DNA of 59,562 bases, taken from Bacteroidota bacterium (GTDB lineage: Bacteria > Bacteroidota > Bacteroidia > 2-12-FULL-35-15). The notes under the pieces were generated by a model, which ran no database searches, had not been told where the DNA came from, and saw nothing but the letters and a program-made list of their open reading frames with translations. The translations under genes were made by a program, and so were the position numbers. The DNA is taken from assembly GCA_947469885.1 (NCBI GenBank), contig CANIQT010000024.1:1-59562 (forward strand). Reading direction: 5' to 3'. Below, piece by piece: positions 34,154-42,724 of this stretch (position 1 is its first letter; each line of letters begins with the position of its first letter).

Positions 34154-35027
34154 TATTATCAATCAACCGCACATTGCTTAGTTTAACAGCAATGCAAGCA
34201 ACTGCCGATGTTGCGGTTTCCAAATCATCAATGGGTTGTAAGGTTTCGGCATCCACGATTTCTAAGTATTCTAATTTCATAAAATCATCAATCGAAAACT
34301 CCAACTCCACCTCTTCTAGTAGTTCGTTAATGGTACTGTCTTTATAAGTATCAACGATATAAGAGAGGGTCTTGAAAATAAAAGGTACTCTTTTTCTGTC
34401 GTCTTTTGTTAAGCGAGTGTTTCTCGAACTCATAGCCAAACCATCCGATTCTCGAACAATAGGGCAGGCAACAATTTCAATTGGCATTTCCAATTGCCTT
34501 ACCATACTTTTAATAATGGTGAGTTGCTGAAAATCTTTTTGTCCGAAAAAAGATTTGTTGGGTTCCACAATACGAAACAATTTGCTTACCACTTGCGCCA
34601 CGCCATTAAAATGCCCGGGACGAAGCGCGCCTTCCATTACTTTATCCAACAAACCAAAATCAACGGTTTTTCCCACCATCCAGGTTTTGTCTTCCACGTT
34701 GTTTTTCTTTGCGTTAATTTCTTGTTCCGAATAAATTTCAGAGATTTCGGGTGCAAATAAAATATCGCAATTGGCCGATTCGAGCAAAACAATATCGGCT
34801 TCCAACGTACGTGGGTATTTATCTAAATCCGACAAATCGTTGAACTGGGTAGGGTTCACAAAAATGCTACACACCACCACATCGCATTGAGCCTTGGCTG
34901 TGCTTATCAAAGAGATGTGCCCTTTGTGCAATGCCCCCATAGTTGGAGCAAAACCAATGGTTTTTCCTTGGCTGCGGATGCCATTTAAGTGGTTTTTAAG
35001 CTTTTGGGCAGAATTAAAAATAATCAT
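34140..35027 (-). CDS. panC: Pantoate--beta-alanine ligase
   Basis: A 295-aa PanC. Motifs: FAPTMGALHKGHISL (HIGH-like nucleotide site), VSIFVNPTQFN, GALRPGHFNGVAQVV, FGQKDFQQL and SDGLAMSSRNTRL (KMSKS-like). It condenses pantoate and beta-alanine with ATP in pantothenate synthesis. The ATG at 35027 is preferred; two further upstream codons would start with TTG. In Bacteroidota panC usually diverges from a glycogen-synthase-like gene, as it does here. Confidence 0.95.
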   Translation of the reverse strand: MIIFNSAQKLKNHLNGIRSQGKTIGFAPTMGALHKGHISLISTAKAQCDVVVCSIFVNPTQFNDLSDLDKYPRTLEADIVLLESANCDILFAPEISEIYSEQEINAKKNNVEDKTWMVGKTVDFGLLDKVMEGALRPGHFNGVAQVVSKLFRIVEPNKSFFGQKDFQQLTIIKSMVRQLEMPIEIVACPIVRESDGLAMSSRNTRLTKDDRKRVPFIFKTLSYIVDTYKDSTINELLEEVELEFSIDDFMKLEYLEIVDAETLQPIDDLETATSAVACIAVKLSNVRLIDNIILF

Positions 35028-35113
35028 TAACAAAAAAAGGTGTTGAAAACTAGCAATAGCAACATAAAGAGAGCTATCGGTTCGATAAAATTGGGCAAAT
35101 CTAATATTAATAC

Positions 35114-35145
35114 TTTGAAATATCGAAAAAAATTGCTTACTTTTG
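35114..35145 (+). promoter_or_regulatory. Promoter of the glgA-like operon (TTTG-N20-TACTTTTG)
   Basis: A complete Bacteroidota-type promoter: -33 TTTG (35114-35117), 20-base spacer, -7 TACTTTTG (35138-35145). The ATG follows 35 bases later. Confidence 0.65.
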
Positions 35146-35180
35146 TGGACTTTTTATAAACCTAACCTAATATAAACCAC

Positions 35181-36017
35181 ATGAAGAAGAAAGCTAGAAT
35201 ACTGTATGTTTCTCAAGAAATTACGCCTTATTTAGATGAAACACCAATGGGTAAAATAGGCAGACACCTGCCACAAGGGGTTCAGGAAAGGGGGAGAGAG
35301 ATTAGAACATTTATGCCAAGATTTGGCAACATTAACGAAAGACGTAACCAATTACATGAAGTAATTCGTTTGTCGGGTATGAATTTGATCATCGAAGGAA
35401 ATGACCATCCGTTGATAATAAAAGTAGCATCCATTCAGGCGGCTCGTATGCAGGTTTATTTTATTGATAATGCAGAATATTTTGAACGCAAATTTGCATT
35501 GACCGATAAAAAGGGAGATCACTTTGCCGACAATGACGAGAGAGCTATCTTTTTCTGTAGAGGTGTAATCGAAACAGTAAAAAAATTAGGATGGAACCCT
35601 GATGTGGTTCACCTTCATGGTTGGTTTACGGGTTTAATTGCATTGTATCTTAAAAAATCATTCAAAGACAATCCATTGTTTGTGGATACAAAAATAATTT
35701 ATTCGCTTTATGACGATGATTTTGCTACACCATTGAGCAAAGATTTTTCTAAAAAATTAATGCACGAAGGAATTGAAAAGTCTGATTTGGAACATTATAA
35801 AAATCCAACGTATGTTAACCTTTGCAAACAGGCAATTGATTTGGCTGATGGTGTTATCAAGGGAAGTCAGAAAATAAATCCAGAAGTGGAAAAATACTTA
35901 AAGAAATCAGGCAAACCTACTTTAGATTATTGCTCTCCTCTCGAATATGTTGATTCTTATTCCGGTTTTTATGATGAAGTAATGGCTCAGGTAGAGGAGG
36001 AGGAGCTGGTTGATTAA
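35181..36017 (+). CDS. Glycogen/starch synthase N-terminal domain-like protein
   Basis: A 278-aa protein equal to only the GT5 N-terminal Rossmann domain of glycogen synthase, which is normally about 480 aa. It retains ARILYVSQEITPY, HLPQGVQERGREIRTFMPRFG and the WNPDVVHLHGWFTGL segment. The substrate-binding KxGGL motif that should follow the first strand reads ETPMGKIGRHLP here, and the whole C-terminal GT-B domain is missing. It is therefore unlikely to be a glucosyltransferase. The genomic position between panC and DUF4270/glmS is, as far as I recall, conserved in the phylum, so a conserved non-catalytic role is more likely than decay. Confidence 0.8.
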   Translation: MKKKARILYVSQEITPYLDETPMGKIGRHLPQGVQERGREIRTFMPRFGNINERRNQLHEVIRLSGMNLIIEGNDHPLIIKVASIQAARMQVYFIDNAEYFERKFALTDKKGDHFADNDERAIFFCRGVIETVKKLGWNPDVVHLHGWFTGLIALYLKKSFKDNPLFVDTKIIYSLYDDDFATPLSKDFSKKLMHEGIEKSDLEHYKNPTYVNLCKQAIDLADGVIKGSQKINPEVEKYLKKSGKPTLDYCSPLEYVDSYSGFYDEVMAQVEEEELVD

Positions 36018-36024
36018 TACATTT

Positions 36025-37473
36025 ATGAATTTATCTATAGTACGAGTTACCAAAACTTTGCTCCTGCAATCAGGGGCAAAGTTTTTTTTATTGCCTTTTA
36101 CTTTTGGTTTGGTGCTTTGTTTTTCTTCGTGCGACAAATCGAGCGACATAGGTCTTGCTGTTCAGCCCGAAGGGGACTTGCTTAATGTAAGTTTTGACGA
36201 CACCACCCAGCTCATCACCAAAACAGTGAGAGAAGACTCCTTGAGAACCGACCAAGGTTTGCAGACAACTGGGATTGGTTTAATTGGAAAATACATTGAC
36301 CCCATTTTTGGAAGAACCGAGGCATCTATGTTCACTCAGGTGAGGCAGAAAGACAACATCATTTATAATTCTTTTGGAACAGAGCCTGTTTGCGATTCGG
36401 TAGTGTTGTGTTTGGCTTATGCAAATGCATATTATGGAGAAGCGGTGGGCAGACGACCGCTGAAAGAACAAAAAATAAGTGTGTATCAAGCTACTGAAGA
36501 TTTTTCATTTTCCGTTCCTTATTATTCTGGTTCTGTTCACCCCGGTCACAGTTCTCACGATTTAGTAATGAGCAACCATACTTTTGTTCCCGAACTTTCG
36601 AATTACGTTCCGATTGGTGGCACATCGTTGATTCCACAATTAAGACTACCTCTTGAAAATATTTTCGGGCAAACCATCCTCAACAACCAAATTACAGGCA
36701 ATTTGGCAAACGATGCCGCGTTCCGTTTGTTTATGAAAGGACTATATATTACCGCAAGCCAAACTCAAGGGCTGACTAACGGAGAAGGAAGAATACTGTC
36801 GTACAACCTCGAAAGCACCAGTTCAAAACTGATTGTTTATTATCACAATAGCACTGACGACTCGCTTAGTTATGATTTTTCTTTAAATGCCGTTGGGCGT
36901 TTTGCGCATTTCGATAGAGATACTGTAAATAGAGACCCACAAATAGTTGCTCAGGTGGCTGATACCAACAGAACTCATAATTACGACAGGGTGTATGTTC
37001 AGTCGTTAGCTGGATTAAAAACAAAAATTACCATGCCCAACATCATGAACAGGGTGAAAGATGGTCCTGTTTCTATTAATAAAGCAGAATTGATTGTTAA
37101 GGTGGATGCAACAAAAATTGAATACCACGATGATTTTTTTACACCTCCGCTTGTTCTTCTTTTGTTTGGAATTGACGATACAGGAAAAAGTTATGTTATC
37201 CCCGATTTGGTGGAACCGCTTAGTTCTCCCGGATATTACGATGGCGATTATAATTCCATTACCCACGAATATCATTTAAAAATTTCGAGATACTTGCAAC
37301 AGGTGCTTAACAAAACGTTAAATAATAATGGCTTGTATCTGGTGGTGGCACATACCGGACGAAACGGAGCATCTACTAATGCAAACCGTGTGGTGATAGG
37401 TGGAGCTGACAACGCCAGCGGCACCAACGACCTTCAAATGAAATTAAACATTACCTATACTAAACTTCATTAA
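36025..37473 (+). CDS. DUF4270 lipoprotein
   Basis: A 482-aa exported lipoprotein from ATG 36025. A hydrophobic signal ends in the lipobox LCFSSC followed by DKSSDIGL. The IGLxVQPxGD and FGRTEASMFTQVR segments are hallmarks of DUF4270. It is a beta-rich outer-membrane-associated protein of unknown function found in Bacteroidota next to glmS. It lies seven bases behind the glycogen-synthase-like gene and two before glmS, so it belongs to one operon. Confidence 0.88.
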   Translation: MNLSIVRVTKTLLLQSGAKFFLLPFTFGLVLCFSSCDKSSDIGLAVQPEGDLLNVSFDDTTQLITKTVREDSLRTDQGLQTTGIGLIGKYIDPIFGRTEASMFTQVRQKDNIIYNSFGTEPVCDSVVLCLAYANAYYGEAVGRRPLKEQKISVYQATEDFSFSVPYYSGSVHPGHSSHDLVMSNHTFVPELSNYVPIGGTSLIPQLRLPLENIFGQTILNNQITGNLANDAAFRLFMKGLYITASQTQGLTNGEGRILSYNLESTSSKLIVYYHNSTDDSLSYDFSLNAVGRFAHFDRDTVNRDPQIVAQVADTNRTHNYDRVYVQSLAGLKTKITMPNIMNRVKDGPVSINKAELIVKVDATKIEYHDDFFTPPLVLLLFGIDDTGKSYVIPDLVEPLSSPGYYDGDYNSITHEYHLKISRYLQQVLNKTLNNNGLYLVVAHTGRNGASTNANRVVIGGADNASGTNDLQMKLNITYTKLH

Positions 37474-37475
37474 TC

Positions 37476-39317
37476 ATGTGTGGAATAGTTGCCTACATCG
37501 GAAAAAAACAAGCCTACCCTATTTTGATAAAAGGGTTGCAACGGCTTGAATACAGAGGATACGACAGCGCAGGAGTAGCCCTCATTGATAACAACAAACT
37601 TAGTGTATATAAATGCAAGGGCAAGGTTGGCGACCTGGTTACCTTTATTGGTGACCAAAGCACCAGTGGAACCATTGGCATTGGTCATACCCGGTGGGCA
37701 ACACACGGAGTGCCTAACGATGTGAATGCACATCCACAGTTTTCGGCATCCAAAAATATGGTGATGATTCACAACGGAATCATTGAAAACTATGCTCCTC
37801 TCAAAAAAGAATTACAATCGCGTGGTCATGTTTTTTTGAGCGATACCGATACAGAAGTGTTGATTCACCTGATTGAAGACATTCAGCAAAAAGAAAACAT
37901 TAACCTGGGCGAAGCGGTGCGTATAGCATTAAACCAAGTGGTTGGAGCGTACTCCATTGTTATTCTATCGAAAGACAACCCGAACGAATTGTTTGCAGCC
38001 AAAAAAGGAAGCCCTTTGGTAGTGGGCATTGGCGAAGACGAATTTTTTATTGCATCAGACGGAACACCCATAGTGGAATACACAAAAAACGTGGTGTATC
38101 TGGAAGATGAAGAAATGGTTTTTATTGAGCGAGGAAAAGAATTAAAAATAAAAACAATAAAGAACAAAGCCAAAACTCCTTATGTGCAGGAGCTGGAAAT
38201 GAAACTGGAAGCATTGGAAAAAGGCGGTTACGACCACTTTATGCTCAAAGAAATATACGAGCAGCCCCGCTCTATTAAAGACAGTATGAGAGGCAGAATA
38301 AGCTCTCAGAACGGGATTGTAAACCTTGGCGGCATTACCGAGTACGAACAAAAGTTTATGAATGCCAAACGCATTATCTTTATTGCCTGCGGTACTTCGT
38401 GGCATGCCGGACTGGTTGGAGAATATTTGTTTGAAGACCTGGCACGCATTCCAGTGGAGGTGGAGTATGCTTCCGAATTCCGCTACCGCAACCCGATTGT
38501 TTATGAAGACGATGTGGTAATTGCTATTTCTCAATCAGGAGAAACAGCTGATACTTTAGCGGCTATTGAATTAGCAAAATCCAAGGGAGCAACTATTATT
38601 GGAGTGTGTAATGTGGTGGGCTCTTCTATTGCCCGTGCTACTCATGCAGGCTCTTATACCCATGCAGGACCAGAAATAGGTGTTGCATCCACCAAAGCAT
38701 TTACGGCACAGGTTACAGTGCTTACCTTAATGGCGTTGCGTGTGGCCTACATGAGAGGAACTATTTCTTCTTCCCGTTTTCATGAATTACTAAGCGAACT
38801 GGAAGCAATACCCGAAAAAGTAGAAAAGGTATTATTGAAAAACGACAAAATAAAATTTATTGCCGACATTTATAAAAACTCTACCAATGCCCTTTATCTT
38901 GGCAGAGGATATAGTTTTCCTGTTGCATTAGAAGGTGCGTTGAAACTAAAAGAAATTTCGTACATACATGCCGAAGGCTACCCTGCAGCAGAAATGAAAC
39001 ACGGACCTATTGCCCTGATAGACGAAGAAATGCCGGTGTTTGTAATTGCCACCAAAGGAGCTTCGTACGAAAAAGTAGTGAGCAACATACAGGAAGTAAA
39101 AGCCCGCAAAGGAAAAATTATTGCCATAGTTACCGAAGGCGATAAACAAGTAACCGAAATGGCGGACTATACCATACAAATTCCGGAAACAGATGAAATA
39201 TTAGTACCATTGGTTTCTGTGGTTCCTCTTCAGTTATTGTCGTACCATATTGCGGTAATGCGTGGTTGTAATGTTGACCAGCCAAGGAATTTGGCTAAGT
39301 CTGTTACGGTGGAATAG
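37476..39317 (+). CDS. glmS: Glutamine--fructose-6-phosphate aminotransferase (isomerising)
   Basis: A 613-aa GlmS. The N-terminal glutaminase starts MCGIVAYIG with nucleophile Cys2, and has GHTRWATHG and HNGIIENY. Two SIS domains follow with CGTSWHAG, ISQSGETADT and the C-terminal motif PRNLAKSVTVE, which carries the isomerase residues. It makes glucosamine 6-phosphate for peptidoglycan and LPS. It is the last gene of the operon, followed by a strong terminator. Confidence 0.97.
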   Translation: MCGIVAYIGKKQAYPILIKGLQRLEYRGYDSAGVALIDNNKLSVYKCKGKVGDLVTFIGDQSTSGTIGIGHTRWATHGVPNDVNAHPQFSASKNMVMIHNGIIENYAPLKKELQSRGHVFLSDTDTEVLIHLIEDIQQKENINLGEAVRIALNQVVGAYSIVILSKDNPNELFAAKKGSPLVVGIGEDEFFIASDGTPIVEYTKNVVYLEDEEMVFIERGKELKIKTIKNKAKTPYVQELEMKLEALEKGGYDHFMLKEIYEQPRSIKDSMRGRISSQNGIVNLGGITEYEQKFMNAKRIIFIACGTSWHAGLVGEYLFEDLARIPVEVEYASEFRYRNPIVYEDDVVIAISQSGETADTLAAIELAKSKGATIIGVCNVVGSSIARATHAGSYTHAGPEIGVASTKAFTAQVTVLTLMALRVAYMRGTISSSRFHELLSELEAIPEKVEKVLLKNDKIKFIADIYKNSTNALYLGRGYSFPVALEGALKLKEISYIHAEGYPAAEMKHGPIALIDEEMPVFVIATKGASYEKVVSNIQEVKARKGKIIAIVTEGDKQVTEMADYTIQIPETDEILVPLVSVVPLQLLSYHIAVMRGCNVDQPRNLAKSVTVE

Positions 39318-39360
39318 TTCATTGGTCATTAGTCATTGGTTCATTAGTTGTTGAACAAAA

Positions 39361-39391
39361 AAAATCCCGCTTTTATTAAGAGCGGGATTTT
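39361..39391. terminator. Bidirectional rho-independent terminator
   Basis: Perfect 11-bp stem AAAATCCCGCT / AGCGGGATTTT around a nine-base loop, with A-rich and T-rich flanks. It serves glmS from one side and possibly the convergent T9SS gene from the other. Confidence 0.9.
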
Positions 39392-39484
39392 TTGTGCGTC
39401 ATCAATTCCCCTCTTGAGGGGCTGAGGGGGTGCTCTAATTGTTTCGTATTCGTAAATTCGTTTCGATTCGTTTATTGGTAACCG

Positions 39485-40498
39485 TTATTCTTTCACAAAC
39501 TTCTTTCTCACCGCTCCTCTGTTACTTAGCTTGTCGAAGTACACCTCCACAAAATACATCCCCTTTACCAATCCACTCACATCAATACTTGCACTTTTAC
39601 TATTGACCAATGACCAATGACTAATAACTACTTCCCCCATGACATTTTTTACTTTTACTTCTTGCATTCCTACTTCGTAATTTGTAATTCCTAATTCACT
39701 TCTTGCTGGGTTAGGGAATATACTTACCCCATTTTCATTGGCTTCTTCTTCCACCCCATCATTAGTACAATCCCTTAATGTTACATCATCTATAAAATAA
39801 TAAGAAACACTATAATTATTATTATATTCTATACTAATAGTATCTGTTGGATTATTAAAATTACCAATGGTAATATATTTTTCACCACCATGTGCAATAT
39901 ATTCCCCTGATATTTCTGTCCAGTTTAAGGTATCATCTAAAAAAACACCTACAGGTGATTTAATCTGAGGCACAAAAGGCAAAGTTAGCTGGTCAGCACG
40001 AAATACTGCGGTATCTGAAATATACATTCCCATTTCTTTGATGGCTAAATTATTGTAAGGTGCCCCTCCAAACGCTTGCCCTAATGATGTAGTTAGATTT
40101 ACATAAAAACTTATACAATATTTCCTATTAACTATTAAGCTATCTGTTAATTTAACTTGTAAGTATTCTTTATATTCAACAGGGGGAGGGTTGAGGAAAT
40201 AACAGAATATACCCGCATAAGCATCTCCTGTTTTAGCATACTGATAGGCAGCGTGATTTAATGGAACTCCTACAGTCCATAATGAAGAGCCCGCACAAGC
40301 ATTAAAATAATCAGGGCTACCGCCAGCAGTATGCCATGGTGGAGCATAATTAATTTCACTACCTCCATCAGGACAGAGACTATCTATTTCGAAACTATAG
40401 TTGGGGACAAGATTAGGTTGGGCATTTATTGAGAGGTGCTGATTTGCCAAAGCGAATAGCAAGAAACTAAAAAGCGGATTAAAGAATTTTTTTTTCAT
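39485..40498 (-). CDS. T9SS type A sorting-domain protein
   Basis: A 337-aa secreted protein from ATG 40498. A signal peptide (MKKKFFNPLFSFLLFAL...) ends near SINAQ. A jelly-roll-like middle region begins PNLVPNYSFEI and contains an FIDDVTLRDC strand, reminiscent of carbohydrate-binding or gliding-associated surface proteins. The C-terminal 75 residues are a type A CTD starting VSIFPNPARSELGI and ending VRKKFVKE, which directs export by the type IX system. Part of the CTD (ISHWSLVNSK) is encoded by a CATTGGTCATT-type word repeat also seen in spacers. No ligand can be assigned. Confidence 0.85.
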   Translation of the reverse strand: MKKKFFNPLFSFLLFALANQHLSINAQPNLVPNYSFEIDSLCPDGGSEINYAPPWHTAGGSPDYFNACAGSSLWTVGVPLNHAAYQYAKTGDAYAGIFCYFLNPPPVEYKEYLQVKLTDSLIVNRKYCISFYVNLTTSLGQAFGGAPYNNLAIKEMGMYISDTAVFRADQLTLPFVPQIKSPVGVFLDDTLNWTEISGEYIAHGGEKYITIGNFNNPTDTISIEYNNNYSVSYYFIDDVTLRDCTNDGVEEEANENGVSIFPNPARSELGITNYEVGMQEVKVKNVMGEVVISHWSLVNSKSASIDVSGLVKGMYFVEVYFDKLSNRGAVRKKFVKE

Positions 40499-40506
40499 TT
40501 GAAAAA

Positions 40507-40542
40507 AACTACCTCTGTACAAGTAGATGTACAAAGGTAGTT
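40507..40542 (-). terminator. Hairpin with T-run upstream of the T9SS gene
   Basis: Arms AACTACCT-c-TGTACA and TGTACA-a-AGGTAGTT pair around a six-base loop. On the minus strand the hairpin is followed by seven T, so it resembles a terminator or attenuator lying only 9 bases before the ATG at 40498. Confidence 0.6.
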
Positions 40543-40553
40543 AATTGTTTCAT

Positions 40554-40712
40554 TTATTTTACAATTATCAGTTTATCTACTTTGGCTTTTCTACTATTTA
40601 CTTTTATTTCATAAAAATAGCTTCCGGCATCCAACTCATTTGCGAATATAACTGTTGTTTTATTTGTTGTATTTAAAGTTTGTTTTTTTAAGCCCTTGTT
40701 GGTGTTCAAAAC
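40554..40712 (-). pseudogene. T9SS C-terminal domain remnant
   Basis: The minus strand reads about 50 codons ending ...ELDAGSYFYEIKVN, RKAKVDKLIIVK, stop at 40554-40556. This matches the last two strands of a T9SS sorting domain (L-x-x-G-x-Y-F-Y-x-I...K-L-I-x-x-K). No upstream frame joins it, so the rest of the gene is gone. Confidence 0.6.
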
Positions 40713-41237
40713 GTGCAGAAACGATGCCTTTGTTGGTGTTTCTCACCAACAAACGCGATATGTTTTAATTCTCTTGACTTGCTTTTTTGCTTTGTTACTA
40801 TTTGTTCCTGCAAACATACGAACTTTAAAAACAGTATTTCAAAAAAAGAGTTGGCACAATTTCTGATGCCGGAAGAAAAAATAGTTGAACAAACCCTGTA
40901 TCTTTTTCAAAATTCAGCGTTATTACAATAAACAACAAAAAATAATTACAAAAAAACGAAACCTAAATAAAAAAACAGAGTATAACCAAAAAAGGGTTAC
41001 CAATAAACGAATCAAAACTAATTTACAAAACTAAGAACTACCAACAAAAAACAAATTTACTAAACTCAAAACCATCTGCTATTTGAAACACTACTACAAA
41101 AAAAAGTAAATCTTCCACAAACGAGTACGCTTACCATTACGCATTAGTTCTTTGACATTTTTATTAAACCAATAATCTCGGTTCATTTTCGGGCATTATT
41201 CCTAAACAGGAAATAATCCCCAAAAAGCCTTTTTGCC
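40713..41237. other. Spacer without recognisable genes
   Basis: AT-rich sequence (about 40800-41160) with many A runs. A CACCAACAA motif recurs near 40700-40760 in both orientations. Nothing coding is seen. It leads into the 42-bp repeat array. Confidence 0.5.
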
Positions 41238-41511
41238 TGTCCCCCGACTGGGAGATACCACAAAACAAATGTTTTGCTGTACCCCCGGACTTGGAGATGG
41301 TACTGTGCAACTTATTGCACCCACCTCCCTGCTGGAAGATGGAGCAAAGCAACTGTAACGATGTATCTCCCTGTTGGGAGATACAACAAAACAACTGTTT
41401 TGGTGTATCTCCACACTGGGAGATGGGACAAAACAACTCTTTTGCTGTATCTCCACACTCGGAGATAGGGCAAATCAAAATATTTGATGTATCTCCCAGT
41501 CGGGAGATTCC
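41238..41511. repeat. 42-bp hairpin-rich tandem array (6.5 units)
   Basis: Units start at 41238 (40 bp), 41278, 41320, 41362, 41404, 41446 and 41488 (partial). The best unit (41362) has two nested dyads: TGTATCTCCC-TGTT-GGGAGATACA and CAAAACA-AC-TGTTTTG. Units diverge while the GTATCTCC/GGAGAT core is kept. The period, a multiple of three, produces spurious open frames in all directions. The last unit is followed by a possible leader and an ATG at 41543 for a 14-codon frame. Confidence 0.9.
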
Positions 41512-41633
41512 TTGCCAATTATTAACCTTTAAATCTTAAAACATGAAGAAACAGTATAGTGATGTAATAGACATTAGAAACTATTAAGTGAAAATACAAA
41601 AATTAAAAAATTAAAAATCTAAATTAATTTAAA

Positions 41634-42588
41634 ATGAAAACCATTTGGAAGTATGTGATGAACACTTTTTTAAGTGTAACATCCGACAGTTTCAGACTGA
41701 CACTGCGAATCAGCCAGTATCATTTAGGTGCACTGCAAGCGCACATTTCAATTGCGCTTGTATTAATCATTGTACAACAATTATTTGCTTGTACATAACG
41801 ATTATAACAATGCTTATTCGGTGTGGAAAACCGCATTGGGTAAACAGTTGAGTAAAACACAAAAGGTAAACAAATTGCTTAAAAAACTATCCGGAACCAA
41901 AATCAGGAGATGGGATTCTGCTATTCAGCAGGTGTATGAGGTGGATACGGTTGAATACAAAGCACTGTTGCCCGATGGAAGAAAACCGTTTCAGACAGGC
42001 ACTCAAACCGAGCGCAAACAGGCAGTGAAAACACTGAGTGATGCAATTGACGGAGATTTGTTGCTGGCAACGGTAAAAACAGATGTAGATGCGTTTTATA
42101 CAGAGTTAGGAGACGCATTGACAGAACAGAAAAATGCAATAAGTGCCACCGAAACAGCAAGTGATGCCTGCGAAGCACAACGGGTGTTAGTGTGTGTAGA
42201 GCAATACGGTAACCTTGGTGCATTGATGCAGTATTACAAAAACACACCCGAAGAAGTGGAAGCTTACTTTGATTTACGGGTGTTGCGTAATGGTTTGCAA
42301 GTAATATTTTTAGGTCATGTTAAAAAACAGGGAGTGCACACCATTGTGCAGCGCACCATTGAAGCAACTGACCAAATTTTGCTTGAAAACGATGGAGTAA
42401 CGGGGTTGCGTTTTTATTTGTCGGATACCAAAAACTGTGCTATTGGGTCAACATTTTTTTCTGTTGCAGCAGGTCGCCACGGTACAGTATCGGCAAGCGA
42501 TTTGGGTGATGTAACCACGCAGCATTTTTTAATGGTGTATAATCCCGACACTATTAACAGAGGTGAGTTTACTGTGGAGTTTTTGTAA
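41634..42588 (+). pseudogene. Unknown protein gene interrupted by a frameshift
   Basis: The 5' part (41634-41798) starts MKTIWKYVMNTFLSVTSDSF and runs to TAA in one frame. The second part continues in the +1 frame from about 41770 (YNNYLLVHNDYNNAYSVWKT) to a stop at 42588 and lacks a natural start. Together they would give about 315 aa. The C-terminal half has regular beta-strand patterning and ends with a GEFTVEFL strand. I do not recognise the family. It may be a true decay, a sequencing error or a programmed shift. It lies directly behind the 42-bp array and ends before a strong terminator. Confidence 0.6.
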
Positions 42589-42625
42589 GTGCGTTGTTTA
42601 TTTCGGGTGAGTTGTGAAGTTGGTA

Positions 42626-42666
42626 AAACAGGTTTGGGGAGTGGAAGCCCCGAACCTGTTTTTTTT
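42626..42666 (+). terminator. Rho-independent terminator
   Basis: Stem AAACAGGTTTGGGG / CCCCGAACCTGTTT with one G-T type mismatch, eight-base loop and a run of T. It ends the unknown gene and shows that the M16 start must lie behind it. Confidence 0.88.
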
Positions 42667-42724
42667 ACGCTTTTCTGTGTCTTCTATTCTTCTTTTCTTA
42701 CTTTTGAATCCTCAAAAAAACAAT

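Noticed and set aside
41238..41511. The 42-bp array as a CRISPR
   Set aside because: There are no unique spacers of constant length between identical repeats; adjacent units diverge along their full length and no cas gene is present.
41164..41539. Open frames of 64-104 codons on both strands across the 42-bp array
   Set aside because: The period is a multiple of three and lacks stops by chance, so frames arise in several registers with no start context or family resemblance.
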